The position numbers and the translations under genes are program-made. The notes under the pieces are model-generated. The model worked only from the letters and a program-made list of their open reading frames with translations, did no database searches and was not told the DNA's origin. Shown piece by piece: positions 8,495 to 17,758 of a stretch of 64,000 nt of DNA. Location: positions 124,001 through 188,000 of the forward strand of contig NZ_JAGSYC010000021.1 of assembly GCF_025685545.1 (NCBI RefSeq). The letters run 5' to 3'. Each line of letters begins with the position of its first letter. The first letter of the stretch is position 1. The stretch is from Granulicella paludicola (GTDB lineage: Bacteria; Acidobacteriota; Terriglobia; Terriglobales; Acidobacteriaceae).

Positions 8495-9775
8495 ATGCTG
8501 CGAGTTCGATCTCTTCCCTTCCTTGCCCTGCTCGTCTGCCTGACGGGATGCGTGCCGAATAAGCTTTATCGCCCGAAGAACCTGGCCTTGCAGAACCCAC
8601 CGACGTTGCCTGGGCAGGTGGGGCCGACGCATTTCAAGCTAGGCATCGTCGAGTTCGACGACATGGGCGAGTCGTGGGAGAAGTGTACGGACCTGTCTGT
8701 GCCCACGAACTGTCAGCTCACGCGTGTGCTCGATCTGATCAAGACGGAGAAAGCGCGCACCCGCGACGTCGTCGTGGTGGTCTTTACGCATGGATGGAAG
8801 AACAATGCATCGCCAGAGAACGAGCGCGAGAAGAACCTCTATTCGTTCAAGGAACTGATGGAGAAACTGGGCAGGAACGAGCAAAATCGTTTCGGCGAAA
8901 ATGCGCGCAGCTATATCGGCGTTTATCTGGGATGGCGTGGCGAATCGGTGCGCGGCTTTCTGGACGACACCACCTTCTGGAATCGGCGCGATGCGGCGGA
9001 GCGTGTGGGCAGCTCCGATTATGCTGAGGCGATCTTTCGCATTATGGGTGCGACCAAGCTGGGGAGCCAAAACTCGAAGATCGTAGTGGTGGGGCACTCC
9101 TTTGGTGCGCGCGTGCTGGAGACAGCGCTGACGAACACCTTCGTGAGCCTGCTGGTGCCGCAGCCGGATGGGAACGGTCAGATGGCACCTCCGACGATTC
9201 TTGCGCCAGCAGACCTGATTCTGTATGTGAACTCAGCCAACGACAGCCTGCGCACGAAGTCGATGATCGAGCTGATGAAGCGGTCGCAGTTCACGGTGGA
9301 CCGAGGGACCGATCACTATGCAGGGCCGCTCTTTCTATCGGTAACCTCAACGGGAGATACGGCCACGGGCGTAGCGTTCCCACTAGGACAGAACCTGGAT
9401 GCGGCAACGAAGTCGCTGAGCAATGGGTATATTCCGCAGACGATCCCACCCACACCATCGCAGAAGACATTTTTCACGCATACGCCGGGGCATACTCCTT
9501 ATCTCTATAGCCACCAGGTACAGCCGGTGACGGGGTCGTGTATAAGCTCGACAGCTCTGTTCCGGTTTGTTGCAGGTGGGCAATGCTTCGAGATGACGCC
9601 AGTCGCGAACCGCTGGAACGACTCTCCCTACTGGGTAATAACGGTGCCGCCGGCAATCATCAAAAACCATACGGACATCTTCAATCCGTCGTTTTCCACG
9701 ATGATGATCAAGCTAATGGAGCAGTATGAACTGCTGACCAGTCCTGCACCTACCAAGATGATCCGTAAGCAGTAA
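8495..9775 (+). CDS. Lipoprotein with alpha/beta-hydrolase (serine esterase-like) domain
   Basis: 426 residues from the ATG at 8495, chosen because an AAGGA sequence lies 7 nt upstream and a lipoprotein signal follows directly: a hydrophobic stretch ending in the lipobox LTGC, with Cys at 19. An upstream in-frame start at 8384 would bury this signal. The hydrolase fold is shown by FTHGWKN (about 98) and the nucleophile elbow GHSFGAR (Ser at about 202). This resembles the DUF900-like group of bacterial hydrolases. Probably an outer-membrane-anchored or periplasmic-face esterase; substrate unknown. It is divergent from the GMC/cytochrome/patatin operon and may belong with it functionally, since both encode lipid- or ester-active enzymes. 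Confidence 0.75.
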   Translation: MLRVRSLPFLALLVCLTGCVPNKLYRPKNLALQNPPTLPGQVGPTHFKLGIVEFDDMGESWEKCTDLSVPTNCQLTRVLDLIKTEKARTRDVVVVVFTHGWKNNASPENEREKNLYSFKELMEKLGRNEQNRFGENARSYIGVYLGWRGESVRGFLDDTTFWNRRDAAERVGSSDYAEAIFRIMGATKLGSQNSKIVVVGHSFGARVLETALTNTFVSLLVPQPDGNGQMAPPTILAPADLILYVNSANDSLRTKSMIELMKRSQFTVDRGTDHYAGPLFLSVTSTGDTATGVAFPLGQNLDAATKSLSNGYIPQTIPPTPSQKTFFTHTPGHTPYLYSHQVQPVTGSCISSTALFRFVAGGQCFEMTPVANRWNDSPYWVITVPPAIIKNHTDIFNPSFSTMMIKLMEQYELLTSPAPTKMIRKQ

Positions 9776-9805
9776 CATCAGGGCGCTTCATGTTGACAGC
9801 CCCGT

Positions 9806-9811
9806 TATAAT
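9806..9811 (+). promoter_or_regulatory. Candidate -10 element for metH leader
   Basis: A perfect TATAAT occurs about 208 bp upstream of the metH start. A TTGACA lies at 9793-9798 but only 7 bp away, too close to serve as its -35, and the optimally placed -35 is poor. If used, transcription would begin near 9818 and leave a leader of about 200 nt. Confidence 0.35.
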
Positions 9812-9841
9812 GAACAATGCACGCTGCGACTATACGTGGCG

Positions 9842-9942
9842 ATGCCTAGTGGAAGTGTGCGATGGAGAGGGGCTGAATCACCTTAGCCTGACTCTCCGGC
9901 GGACGCCGCTTCTTTCGGATTCTCCACCCTCTCGACAGGCAT
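9842..9942 (+). ncRNA. Structured 5' leader of metH with alternative pairings
   Basis: Complementary segments enclose this stretch: ATGCCT (9842-9847) with AGGCAT (9937-9942). Inside it two mutually exclusive folds can be drawn. One is a local hairpin, GGAGAG (9864-9869) with CTCTCC (9892-9897) plus GGCT/AGCC. The other is a longer pairing, GAGAGGG (9865-9871) with CCCTCTC (9927-9933) plus GAATC (9875-9879) with GATTC (9918-9922). That is the layout of a switching leader ahead of methionine synthase. I do not recognise the consensus of cobalamin, SAM-I, SAM-II or SAH riboswitches in it. Confidence 0.4.
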
Positions 9943-10018
9943 TCGACGGCAGGGTCAGACGACGCAGTGCGGGCGAAACCGCGATTGCGGATGCAGCACT
10001 TTGGAAGCACGGTAAGTG

Positions 10019-11110
10019 ATGACGACAGCTCAGCAACATCCTCTACAGGCCATTCTCAAAGAACGCATCGCAATTATCGATGGCGCAATGGGCACGACGA
10101 TTCGCACGTACGGAATGAAGGAAGCCGACATCCGCGGCGAGCGTTTCAAGAACTCTACGAAGGACATGCTGAACAACGGCGATATCTTTTCGCTGACGCA
10201 GCCTGCGATGATTTGCGATATTCATCGCCGCTTTCTGGAGGCGGGTGCGGACATTATCGAGACGAACACCTTTGGCGCGACCAGTATCACCCAGAGCGAG
10301 TTCTTTGTGGACGACCCACGTGAGCATGGCGGTCGCAAAGACCCTGAGTTTTATCAAAAGATCATCGACGACAAGATGCTGAGCGGGTTGGCCTGGGAGA
10401 TCAATGAGACCAGCGCGCGGCAATGCCGCGAGTGGGCCGACCGCGTGGCGAACGACACGGGACGGCAGCGGTTCGTTGCAGGCGCGATTGGGCCGTTGAC
10501 GGTGTCGTTGTCGAACTCGCCGGACGCCGACGATGCAGGGTTTCGGGTGGTGACGTTTGATCAGGTGAAGCAGGCCTACATTGAGCAGACGCGCGCGCTG
10601 ATCGCTGGTGGGTCAGACCTGCTGCTCGTGGAGACGATCTTCGACTCTCTGAATGCAAAGGCCGCTCTGGTTGCGATTCGCGAGGTCTTCGACGCGGACA
10701 AGATCGAATTGCCCGTGATGATATCGGCGGCTGTTGGACGTGGCGGCGAGACGCTGATCTCGGCGCAAACGACCGAGGCTTTTTGGAATGCGGTGAAGCA
10801 TGTGAAGCCGCTATCGGTCGGTCTGAACTGCTCTCTCGGGCCGGACCTGATGTACCCGTTCCTGTCGGAGCTTTCGGAGAAGGCAGACGTGGCGATCTCG
10901 TGCTATCCGAATGCAGGACTTCCGAATCCACTGTCGGAGACGGGCTTCGATCTCGGGCCTCCAGATATGGCGCGCTACCTCGGCGACTTTGCCAAGGGTG
11001 GCTTGATCAATATTGCGGGAGGTTGCTGTGGCAACACACCGGAGCATATCGCTGCGATTGCGAAGGCCCTTGAAGGTAAAGCTCCGCGTGAGCTGAAGGC
11101 GGCACGATGA
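10019..11110 (+). CDS. metH: Methionine synthase, homocysteine-binding half (split MetH, N-terminal)
   Basis: 363 residues from ATG 10019; a GTG immediately upstream (10016) is an equally close alternative. It is the homocysteine S-methyltransferase barrel, with zinc ligands in GLNCS (about 270) and in GGCCGN (about 336-340), and the opening motif DGAMGT near residue 20. It binds and activates homocysteine for methyl transfer from methylcobalamin in the last step of methionine synthesis. In most bacteria this domain is fused to the rest of MetH (about 1230 residues); here it ends in an ATGA overlap with the gene for the remaining domains. Combined length (about 1265) matches full MetH, so the split looks functional rather than a broken gene. 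Confidence 0.93.
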   Translation: MTTAQQHPLQAILKERIAIIDGAMGTTIRTYGMKEADIRGERFKNSTKDMLNNGDIFSLTQPAMICDIHRRFLEAGADIIETNTFGATSITQSEFFVDDPREHGGRKDPEFYQKIIDDKMLSGLAWEINETSARQCREWADRVANDTGRQRFVAGAIGPLTVSLSNSPDADDAGFRVVTFDQVKQAYIEQTRALIAGGSDLLLVETIFDSLNAKAALVAIREVFDADKIELPVMISAAVGRGGETLISAQTTEAFWNAVKHVKPLSVGLNCSLGPDLMYPFLSELSEKADVAISCYPNAGLPNPLSETGFDLGPPDMARYLGDFAKGGLINIAGGCCGNTPEHIAAIAKALEGKAPRELKAAR

Positions 11111-13815
11111 TCGAGACTAAGCCTTTACGCCTGTCAGGATCGCAGCCCTTTACGCAACAGCCAGGCGTTTACATCATGCTGGGCGAACGCACGAACGTCG
11201 CGGGATCGCCAAAGTTCGCGAAACTGATCAAGGAAGGCAAGTACGAAGAGGCTGTCAGCGTAGCCCGGCAGCAGGTGGAGAACGGCGCGAACGTTATCGA
11301 TATCTGCATGGATGAGGGCATGATCGATGGTGTTGCCGCGATGACGCGATACCTGCAGCTGCTCGCGAGTGAGCCTGAGGTGGCGAAGGTCCCGTTCATG
11401 GTGGACTCCTCCAAATGGGAGGTCATTGAGGCTGGCCTGAAATGCCTGCAGGGCAAAGGCATTGTGAACTCGATCTCTCTGAAGGAAGGCGAGGACAAGT
11501 TCCGCGAGAACGCTGCCAAGGTGCTGAAGTATGGAGCGGCGGTTGTGGTCATGGCCTTTGATGAAGACGGACAGGCCGCGACGTACGAGGACAAGATACG
11601 CATCTGCGAACGCGGCTATCGCATCCTTGTCGATGAGGTTGGGTTTCCGCCGGAAGACATCATCTTCGATCCGAACATCCTGACCGTTGCGACGGGCATG
11701 GAGGAACACAACAACTACGCGATGGACTTCATCAAAGCCACGCGCTGGATCAAAGAAAACCTCCCACACGCGAAGGTGAGCGGCGGTGTTTCGAATATTT
11801 CGTTCAGCTTTCGCGGCAACAATAAGGTCCGCGAGGCCATGCACTCCGCATTTCTGTATCACGCGATTGCTGCGGGCATGGACATGGGCATCGTCAACGC
11901 CGGCATGCTCGAGGTGTACGAAGAGATTGATCCTGAGTTGAAGGTGCTGGTCGAGGATGTGCTGCTGAATCGCCGCCCGGATGCGACGGAGCGACTGGTC
12001 GATTTTGGCGAAGCGCTGAAGGCTGCGGGAACCTCGGGCTCTGCTGAGATAGAGAAGAAGGCCGAAGAATGGCGCAACGGTACGGTCGAAGAGCGGCTTT
12101 CGCACGCGCTGGTCAAGGGTATCGACGCCTACATCGAGATCGATGCTGAAGAGGCCCGCGTGAAGTTGGGACGGCCGCTGCTGGTGATCGAGGGTCCGCT
12201 GATGGCGGGCATGAGCGTGGTCGGCGACCTGTTCGGCGCAGGCAAGATGTTCCTGCCGCAGGTCGTGAAATCAGCGCGCGTGATGAAGAAGGCTGTAGCT
12301 CACCTGACTCCATTTATGGAGGCCGAGAAGGCTGCTGCAGAGGCTGCCGGTGAGGTGGTGAAGGCGCAGGGAAAGATCATTCTCGCAACGGTCAAGGGCG
12401 ACGTGCATGACATCGGAAAGAACATCGTCGGCGTCGTGCTGGCATGCAACAACTACGACGTGATCGACCTCGGTGTAATGGTGTCCTGCGAGAAGATCCT
12501 GGAACGCGCGAAGGCTGAGAAGGCGGACATGATCGGGCTGAGCGGCCTGATTACGCCGTCACTCGATGAGATGGTGCATGTGGCGCGCGAGATGGAGCGG
12601 CAGGGTTTCAAGCTGCCGTTGCTGATTGGCGGCGCTACGACCAGCCGCGCTCATACGGCCGTGAAGATCGCGCCACACTATAGCGAGCCGGTAATCCATG
12701 TGCTCGATGCCAGCCGCGCCGTGCCTGTTACGACAAGCCTGTTGAGCGAAGATGGCAAGGATGCATTCGTTGCGGAGTATCGCGCAGAGTACGATGCCGT
12801 TCGCAAAGCGCATACCGCTCCGAAGCAGAGTGCCGTCTCGCTGGAAGCTGCTCGGGCGCGACGCACGCCGATCACCTGGCGCGCCGAAGATGTGCCGACT
12901 CCTGAATTCACGGGTATTCGAGTGCTCGATAACTTTCCGTTGGAGACGCTGCGGGAGTTTATCGACTGGTCACCGTTCTTCCATACCTGGGGGCTGAAAG
13001 GGATCTATCCACGCATTCTCGAAGACGAACGACAAGGTGCCGAGGCAAAGAAGATCTTTGCCGATGGCAATGCCCTGCTTGACGTCATCATAGAAAATAA
13101 GCTCATCACAGCTCGTGGAGTGTATGGGTTCTTCCCTGCCAATGCGGTGGGTGACGACGTGGAACTGTACACCGACGAGACGCGCACCAAGGTGCTGACG
13201 AAGTTTCATTTCCTGCGGCAGCAGGCTAACCGCGAGGGAGCGGAGCCCTGTCGCTCGCTAGTGGACTTCATCGCTCCGAAGGAGACGGGACTCGCCGATC
13301 ATCTTGGCGCCTTTGCAGTGACGAGTGGCATCCATCTGAAGGAGCTTTGCGAACAGTACAAGGCCGATAACGACGACTACAACGCGATCATGGCGGAGGC
13401 TCTTGCGGATCGCCTCGCGGAGGCGTTTGCAGAGTGCCTGCACAAAAAAGTGCGTGATGAATGGGGTTACGGCCGCAGCGAAGGTCTGAGCCCGGCCGAA
13501 CTCATCCAAGAAGGTTATCGCGGAATTCGACCGGCAGCGGGCTATCCAGCCTGTCCGGATCACACGGAGAAAGGCATTTTGTGGAACCTGCTTGACGTGC
13601 ATGCAAACACAGGCATGATCATCACCGAGTCGTTTGCGATGTGGCCCGGTTCGAGCGTCAGCGGGTTGTACTTTGCGCACCCTGAATCGCGCTACTTCAG
13701 CCTGGGCAAGATCGATCGCGACCAGGTGGTGGATTATCACGAGCGCAAAGGCATGAGCGTCGAAGAGGTCGAGCGTTGGCTTGGGCAGAATCTTAACTAC
13801 GATCCATCGAACTAG
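11107..13815 (+). CDS. metH: Methionine synthase, folate/cobalamin/activation domains (split MetH, C-terminal)
   Basis: 902 residues in three parts: a pterin-binding barrel from about 21 ([13 protein letters not shown]) to 330, a cobalamin cap and Rossmann region at about 340-580 with the B12 motif DVHDIGKN at 432-439 (His434 as lower axial ligand), and an AdoMet-binding reactivation domain at about 600-900 with [12 protein letters not shown] near 820. It takes the methyl group from methyltetrahydrofolate to cobalamin and repairs oxidised cobalamin using AdoMet. The start overlaps the stop of the homocysteine-binding half (ATGA), giving coupled translation of two partners that must work as a complex. 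No cobalamin synthesis gene is in the window, so B12 source is unknown. Confidence 0.95.
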   Translation: MIETKPLRLSGSQPFTQQPGVYIMLGERTNVAGSPKFAKLIKEGKYEEAVSVARQQVENGANVIDICMDEGMIDGVAAMTRYLQLLASEPEVAKVPFMVDSSKWEVIEAGLKCLQGKGIVNSISLKEGEDKFRENAAKVLKYGAAVVVMAFDEDGQAATYEDKIRICERGYRILVDEVGFPPEDIIFDPNILTVATGMEEHNNYAMDFIKATRWIKENLPHAKVSGGVSNISFSFRGNNKVREAMHSAFLYHAIAAGMDMGIVNAGMLEVYEEIDPELKVLVEDVLLNRRPDATERLVDFGEALKAAGTSGSAEIEKKAEEWRNGTVEERLSHALVKGIDAYIEIDAEEARVKLGRPLLVIEGPLMAGMSVVGDLFGAGKMFLPQVVKSARVMKKAVAHLTPFMEAEKAAAEAAGEVVKAQGKIILATVKGDVHDIGKNIVGVVLACNNYDVIDLGVMVSCEKILERAKAEKADMIGLSGLITPSLDEMVHVAREMERQGFKLPLLIGGATTSRAHTAVKIAPHYSEPVIHVLDASRAVPVTTSLLSEDGKDAFVAEYRAEYDAVRKAHTAPKQSAVSLEAARARRTPITWRAEDVPTPEFTGIRVLDNFPLETLREFIDWSPFFHTWGLKGIYPRILEDERQGAEAKKIFADGNALLDVIIENKLITARGVYGFFPANAVGDDVELYTDETRTKVLTKFHFLRQQANREGAEPCRSLVDFIAPKETGLADHLGAFAVTSGIHLKELCEQYKADNDDYNAIMAEALADRLAEAFAECLHKKVRDEWGYGRSEGLSPAELIQEGYRGIRPAAGYPACPDHTEKGILWNLLDVHANTGMIITESFAMWPGSSVSGLYFAHPESRYFSLGKIDRDQVVDYHERKGMSVEEVERWLGQNLNYDPSN

Positions 13816-13865
13816 AGTTACTTGTCGCGAGCGCTGTGTGTCGACACCTGATCTACAATCCAACG

Positions 13866-15671
13866 ATGACCCCGTTCAGTCGCTGGCAAAGTAAAAACAA
13901 GGTATTCACACGAGCGCTCGTACTTCTTTCGAGCTTTGCAGCCGGCACCGTCGCGACCTCAGCAGCGACTCCGGCACAGAGTGGACTGGCGATCATGGGC
14001 GCCACGGTGTTCAGCGCGACCGGGGCTGCGCCACTCAGCGAAACGGTATTGATCAGCAACGGTCGCATCATAGCTGTTGGGTCCGATCTGGCGGTGCCCG
14101 CGGGATATCACAGAATCGACGCCTCTGGAGAGGCATTGCTGCCGGGCTTCTTCGACCTGCACACACACTGGACGCCCGGCGGAGTTCCACGTGACACACC
14201 GCTAATTGCCAACGCAGATCTAGCAGCAGGAGTTACGACTTCAAATGATTTCAATGCCTCGCCGGAGTCGTTTGAGGCAAGACGGCAATGGCTGTCAACG
14301 CTCATTGCGCCGCATGTGAACCTTTGCGGGCGACTGAGCACTCCAGGTGGTCATGGCGCGGACTGGGCCGACACAGAAACGACCAAGTGGGTGAACACAC
14401 CCGCGGCGGCGCGTGCCGGCGTCGATGCAATCGAAGCCTACAACCCTGACTGCCTGGGCGAGGTGATGACCGATGGCTGGCGTTATGGCACCGCACCCGA
14501 CATGACCAGCATGAATGAGGATACGATCGCGGCGCTGGTAGACGAGGCACACAAATATCACCTGCCCGTACTCACGCATACAGTGACGGTGACGAAGGGT
14601 GCGGAGGCCGGCGAGGCGAAGGTAGACATCATCGCTCATGCCCTGCAGGACCGAGACATTGATGACGCGACTATCGCCGCGATCAAGCAGGGTGGCAGTG
14701 CGCTCGCTCCCACGCTTGCCGTGTACGAGCCGAACAAACCCGGCCACAGCGGTGCGCCCTCCGCACAGTCTTTGCGCAAGTGGGATTTTGCGTTGCGCAA
14801 CACACTCAAGCTCTACAACGCGGGCGTGCCGATCGCGCTTGGTACAGACGCGGGCATGCCCGCAACGTTGCATGGCAAGGCTGCGCTGCGAGAGATGGAG
14901 TTGCTGGTGAAGGCTGGCATCCCAGCATCAGCCGCGCTAATTGCAGGCACGGCGAACAGCGCCGGGGCGATGGGAGAACTGGCTGACCGTGGCACGATTG
15001 AAGTGGGTAAGCGCGCTGATCTTGTTTTGATTCAAGGCAAGCCGTGGGACGATATCGCCGACGTGGAGAAGATCGATCGTGTCTTCGTTGACGGCAGACT
15101 TGTTTCTGGGTCAGGAGCACCGCCCCCCAATGGAGATTTGCCGATGCCTGCGGTGAAGGTGAACGCGCTGATCGATAACTTTGAGCGCGCCGATGGACGC
15201 TCCAATTTGAATACCTTGGTGGTTACCAATCCAGATGGTGGGCTCGATCGCAGTCAGGAGATCTTGCAGGTGATTCCACGAAGCGATAGCGACCATGCAC
15301 TGCTGATGACGGCGAAGATGGCGGTGAAGGAGAACGCGACCGTCAGTGTGATCCTTCCCCTGACAAAGGGTTCTATCGCCCCGGCAGACCTGCGCGCGTA
15401 TCACGGAGTTCGGTTCGAGCTGCGCGGGGATGGCGACTACGAGGTTGTCTTCAACAGTCTGAAAGGTACATGGGTTGCGGCCGCCTCGGGCTCTGGCTCG
15501 TGGAAGACCATTGAGCTTCCTTTCACTGCGTTCCAACATGCAAGCAGAACACTGAAAAATGAAGCTGAGCCGGTCTGGACGGGGAATGACTTGACGGAAC
15601 TGGAGATCGTCGATCATCGTGCGGCTGGAGCCAGGAGCTGGCTCGAGCTCGACAACGTCACGCTCTATTAA
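13866..15671 (+). CDS. Secreted amidohydrolase fused to CIA30-like domain
   Basis: 601 residues from ATG 13866. A signal peptide is visible at about 15-34 (hydrophobic, ending in Ala-rich sequence). The amidohydrolase part has metal ligands HTH in FDLHTHW, further His residues at HTVTV and HAL, and the catalytic Asp in GTDAG, as in imidazolonepropionase-like or prolidase-like enzymes. From about 440 a beta-rich domain begins (DNFERADGR) and runs to the end (LELDNVTLY), recalling the CIA30 galactose-binding fold found fused to such enzymes in Acidobacteria. Substrate unknown; the secretion signal suggests a periplasmic cyclic amide or peptide. A TACAAT lies 6 bp before the ATG with no Shine-Dalgarno, hinting at a leaderless transcript. 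Confidence 0.8.
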   Translation: MTPFSRWQSKNKVFTRALVLLSSFAAGTVATSAATPAQSGLAIMGATVFSATGAAPLSETVLISNGRIIAVGSDLAVPAGYHRIDASGEALLPGFFDLHTHWTPGGVPRDTPLIANADLAAGVTTSNDFNASPESFEARRQWLSTLIAPHVNLCGRLSTPGGHGADWADTETTKWVNTPAAARAGVDAIEAYNPDCLGEVMTDGWRYGTAPDMTSMNEDTIAALVDEAHKYHLPVLTHTVTVTKGAEAGEAKVDIIAHALQDRDIDDATIAAIKQGGSALAPTLAVYEPNKPGHSGAPSAQSLRKWDFALRNTLKLYNAGVPIALGTDAGMPATLHGKAALREMELLVKAGIPASAALIAGTANSAGAMGELADRGTIEVGKRADLVLIQGKPWDDIADVEKIDRVFVDGRLVSGSGAPPPNGDLPMPAVKVNALIDNFERADGRSNLNTLVVTNPDGGLDRSQEILQVIPRSDSDHALLMTAKMAVKENATVSVILPLTKGSIAPADLRAYHGVRFELRGDGDYEVVFNSLKGTWVAAASGSGSWKTIELPFTAFQHASRTLKNEAEPVWTGNDLTELEIVDHRAAGARSWLELDNVTLY

Positions 15672-15704
15672 CGGCCGCGTCAGAGGTCACAGGTTTGTTG
15701 TGGA

Positions 15705-15750
15705 GAATACGCTGTTGAGCGCTGCGAAGCTTCCTCGTGACAGCGTATTC
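15705..15750 (+). terminator. 11-bp inverted repeat after amidohydrolase gene
   Basis: GAATACGCTGT (15705-15715) is perfectly complementary to ACAGCGTATTC (15740-15750), with a 24-nt loop. It lies between the amidohydrolase stop and the ribosome-binding site (AAGGCGAGG) of the next gene. It is followed by TT only, so it could be a weak terminator, an operator, or a leader hairpin of the small secreted protein gene. Confidence 0.4.
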
Positions 15751-15767
15751 TTAAGGCGAGGATTTCG

Positions 15768-16442
15768 ATGAATCGTATTGCCCTCCTGGCCACCGCACTC
15801 TTCAGCTTCCCTGCCTTCGCGCAGACAAACGCGACATCCGACCACTTCATTCAGGCAAGGCAGGCTGAGGTCGAAAAGATCGCGGAGAGTCTGTATTCCA
15901 CCCATCTGGATAGCAGATGGACACTACACACCGTTGGCTCGTGCGGATCCTTTACGCACCACGCCTTCGCGAGCTTCGTAACGTCTACGCCTAAGGGAGC
16001 GCGATTCGTCGCAATCTACGATCTCGATCACGCAGCAGCGCGATCCGCCGACAGACCATGGGAAGGGGGTGTCCGGCTGCTGCGAGTGAGCGAGTTACCG
16101 GGCAATCAGGACGAGGCAGACCTTGTTCAAAATGCCCTGCTTGGTGCCTTCAACCATGCGGTACTGGAAGAGAAGACTACGCGCGGCCGCGAGATGGACC
16201 CTGCTGACGAGGCAGTATGCCTGCTCCTCCTTGCAGGTGAGAGTTTGCAGACGACAGACGCTGCGAGGGACCCGGATGCTCTTCGCTCGACCAAGCCTGT
16301 AAAGGTCAGCAGCATCCTCATCCCACTCGCGGCCAGTGCTGGCACATCCCGCACGGCATCGGTCTTGTTCAATCCCGACGGCACGATTGCTGCAGCAAGC
16401 TTGCTGGTGCGCCGAAAGCCGAGCGAAGTTGCCCCACAGTGA
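15768..16442 (+). CDS. Small secreted protein, function not recognised
   Basis: 224 residues starting at an ATG preceded by AAGGCGAGG about 6 nt upstream. The first 18 residues (MNRIALLATALFSFPAFA) form a clear signal peptide with an AxA cut site. The mature protein has no motif I recognise; it contains one Cys in a GSCGSF segment and another in AVCLLL. It may be co-transcribed with, or separated by an inverted repeat from, the amidohydrolase. It ends 24 bp before the leader of the threonine-aldolase gene. Confidence 0.65.
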   Translation: MNRIALLATALFSFPAFAQTNATSDHFIQARQAEVEKIAESLYSTHLDSRWTLHTVGSCGSFTHHAFASFVTSTPKGARFVAIYDLDHAAARSADRPWEGGVRLLRVSELPGNQDEADLVQNALLGAFNHAVLEEKTTRGREMDPADEAVCLLLLAGESLQTTDAARDPDALRSTKPVKVSSILIPLAASAGTSRTASVLFNPDGTIAAASLLVRRKPSEVAPQ

Positions 16443-16452
16443 TGACGTTGGT

Positions 16453-16481
16453 TTGTCTATCGGGACCGCATCTCTTACACT
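16453..16481 (+). promoter_or_regulatory. Candidate promoter for the aldolase leader
   Basis: TTGTCT (16453-16458), a 17-bp spacer and TACACT (16476-16481). The same -10 hexamer and spacing occur at the tRNA-Val promoter. Transcription would start near 16488, just before the ATCAAGAG segment. Confidence 0.4.
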
Positions 16482-16485
16482 TGTA

Positions 16486-16567
16486 GGTACATCAAGAGTT
16501 GAGCGAAAGGCTCAACGCCAACCTGCTCCCGAGCAAGGTGGCGTCCCACGTGGGGAGATGCGGCCGT
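16486..16567 (+). ncRNA. SAM-I/SAM-IV-clan-like leader RNA (candidate riboswitch)
   Basis: The order of elements follows the SAM-I clan core. ATCAAGAG (16491-16498) corresponds to the P1/J1-2 strand. It is followed by a plain P2 hairpin, TTGAGC (16499-16504) with GCTCAA (16510-16515), then a P3-like hairpin 16516-16543 in which CGCCAACC faces AGGTGGCG around a TGCT/AGCA stem. A short CCC/GGG hairpin (16545-16554) comes next, then GATG (16557-16560), which can close P1 with CATC (16490-16493). SAM-I normally has a kink-turned P2 and a GGCAACC...GGTGCC P3; here P2 is simple, as in SAM-IV. A second pairing, CCGCATCTC (16466-16474) with GAGATGCGG (16555-16563), is possible if transcripts start further upstream. 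The leader sits about 75 nt before a PLP-enzyme gene. Confidence 0.5.
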
Positions 16568-16642
16568 CCGGCAACCAACGGGATCACGTCGCAGATCACT
16601 ACAGCTCATGATGCAGATGTTGATTGAGAGGCGTGACCATCG

Positions 16643-17701
16643 ATGACCGATTTTCCCCAGCAATTTGCGAGCGACAACTACTCCGGCATCTGCCCTGAAG
16701 CGTGGGCAGCTATGGAAGCAGCCAATCACGGCCATGTGGCGGCGTATGGAGATGATCCATGGACGGCGCGGGCGTCGGATGCGTTCCGTCATCTTTTCGA
16801 TACCGACTGCGATGTCTTCTTCGCGTTCAACGGCACGGCTGCAAATTCGCTGGCGCTGGCGTCGCTGTGTCAGTCTTACCACGGAGTGATATGCGCGGAA
16901 TCTGCACATGTGGAAACGGATGAATGTGGTGCGCCAGAGTTCTTCTCCAACGGATCGAAGCTGCTGGTGGCGAAGAGTGAGGATGGCAAACTGTCGCCAG
17001 CGTCGATCCGCGATCTCGCCACCAAGCGACAGGATATTCACTATCCGAAGCCTCGCGTGGCGACGATTACGCAATCGACCGAGACGGGACTGGTGTACAC
17101 ACCCGAGGAGGTGCAGGCCGTCTCCACTGCCTGCAAAGGGCACGGGCTGAAACTGCACATGGATGGAGCGCGGTTTGCGAATGCGTGCGCTAGCCTGGGC
17201 TGCTCACCTGCCGAAGTGACGTGGAAGAGCGGCGTGGATGTGTTGTGTTTCGGCGGCACGAAAAATGGCATGGCGGTAGGCGAGGCAATTCTGTTTTTCG
17301 ATCGAGCACTTGCACAGGACTTCGACTATCGCTGCAAGCAGGCAGGTCAGCTCGCGTCGAAGATGCGGTTCCTCGCAGCCCCATGGGTAGGCATGATCGA
17401 GAGTGAAGCATGGCTGACCAACGCCGCGCACGCGAACGATTGCGCACTCTACTTCGCCGAGCATGCCAGAGAGATCAAAGGTATTGAGGTCTCCCCCGTA
17501 GTTGAGGCGAACGCGGTCTTCGTGACGGCAGCAGAGGAGGTACTGGCAGCTTTGCAGGAACGAGGCTGGAAGTTTTACACCTTCATCGGCGGTGCCGCGC
17601 GCTTCATGTTCTCCTGGGATACGAAACGTGAACGCATCGACCAGTTATGCAACGACCTGCGCAGCGCTGTAGCGGAGACACTCACCGCCGCGGTGCGGTA
17701 G
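16643..17701 (+). CDS. Threonine-aldolase-family PLP enzyme (beta-eliminating lyase)
   Basis: 352 residues, fold-type I PLP enzyme. The PLP lysine is Lys207 in FGGTKNGMAVGEAI, the form seen in Pseudomonas-type low-specificity L-threonine or L-allo-threonine aldolases. The cofactor Asp lies in HMDGARFANA (about 170-180). Length matches the family. The expected reaction is cleavage of threonine or allo-threonine to glycine and acetaldehyde; other beta-hydroxy amino acids are possible. It is the first gene behind a leader that resembles a SAM-type aptamer, which would tie glycine/one-carbon supply to methionine metabolism, consistent with metH 3 kb away. A GAGAGG lies 11 nt before the ATG, rather far for a ribosome site. 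A strong terminator follows. Confidence 0.85.
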   Translation: MTDFPQQFASDNYSGICPEAWAAMEAANHGHVAAYGDDPWTARASDAFRHLFDTDCDVFFAFNGTAANSLALASLCQSYHGVICAESAHVETDECGAPEFFSNGSKLLVAKSEDGKLSPASIRDLATKRQDIHYPKPRVATITQSTETGLVYTPEEVQAVSTACKGHGLKLHMDGARFANACASLGCSPAEVTWKSGVDVLCFGGTKNGMAVGEAILFFDRALAQDFDYRCKQAGQLASKMRFLAAPWVGMIESEAWLTNAAHANDCALYFAEHAREIKGIEVSPVVEANAVFVTAAEEVLAALQERGWKFYTFIGGAARFMFSWDTKRERIDQLCNDLRSAVAETLTAAVR

Positions 17702-17717
17702 GCGATGCGACTGCTTG

Positions 17718-17758
17718 GCTTTTGTCGCCTGAGCCTATCGGCGTCAGGCGACAAAAGC
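17718..17758 (+). terminator. Strong hairpin after threonine-aldolase gene
   Basis: GCTTTTGTCGCCTGA (17718-17732) pairs perfectly with TCAGGCGACAAAAGC (17744-17758), and GCC/GGC extends the stem into the loop. It begins 17 bp after the stop codon. The T and A runs are inside the stem, so it may act in both directions. Confidence 0.65.

Noticed and set aside
9793-9811. TTGACA followed by TATAAT as a textbook promoter for metH
   Set aside because: The spacer is only 7 bp, too short for sigma-70; only the TATAAT is kept as a candidate.
9842-10018. Cobalamin or SAH riboswitch before metH
   Set aside because: The conserved boxes of these families could not be found; only an unassigned structured leader is claimed.
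11134-12105. Minus-strand frame of 323 codons
   Set aside because: Antisense to the folate-binding part of metH.
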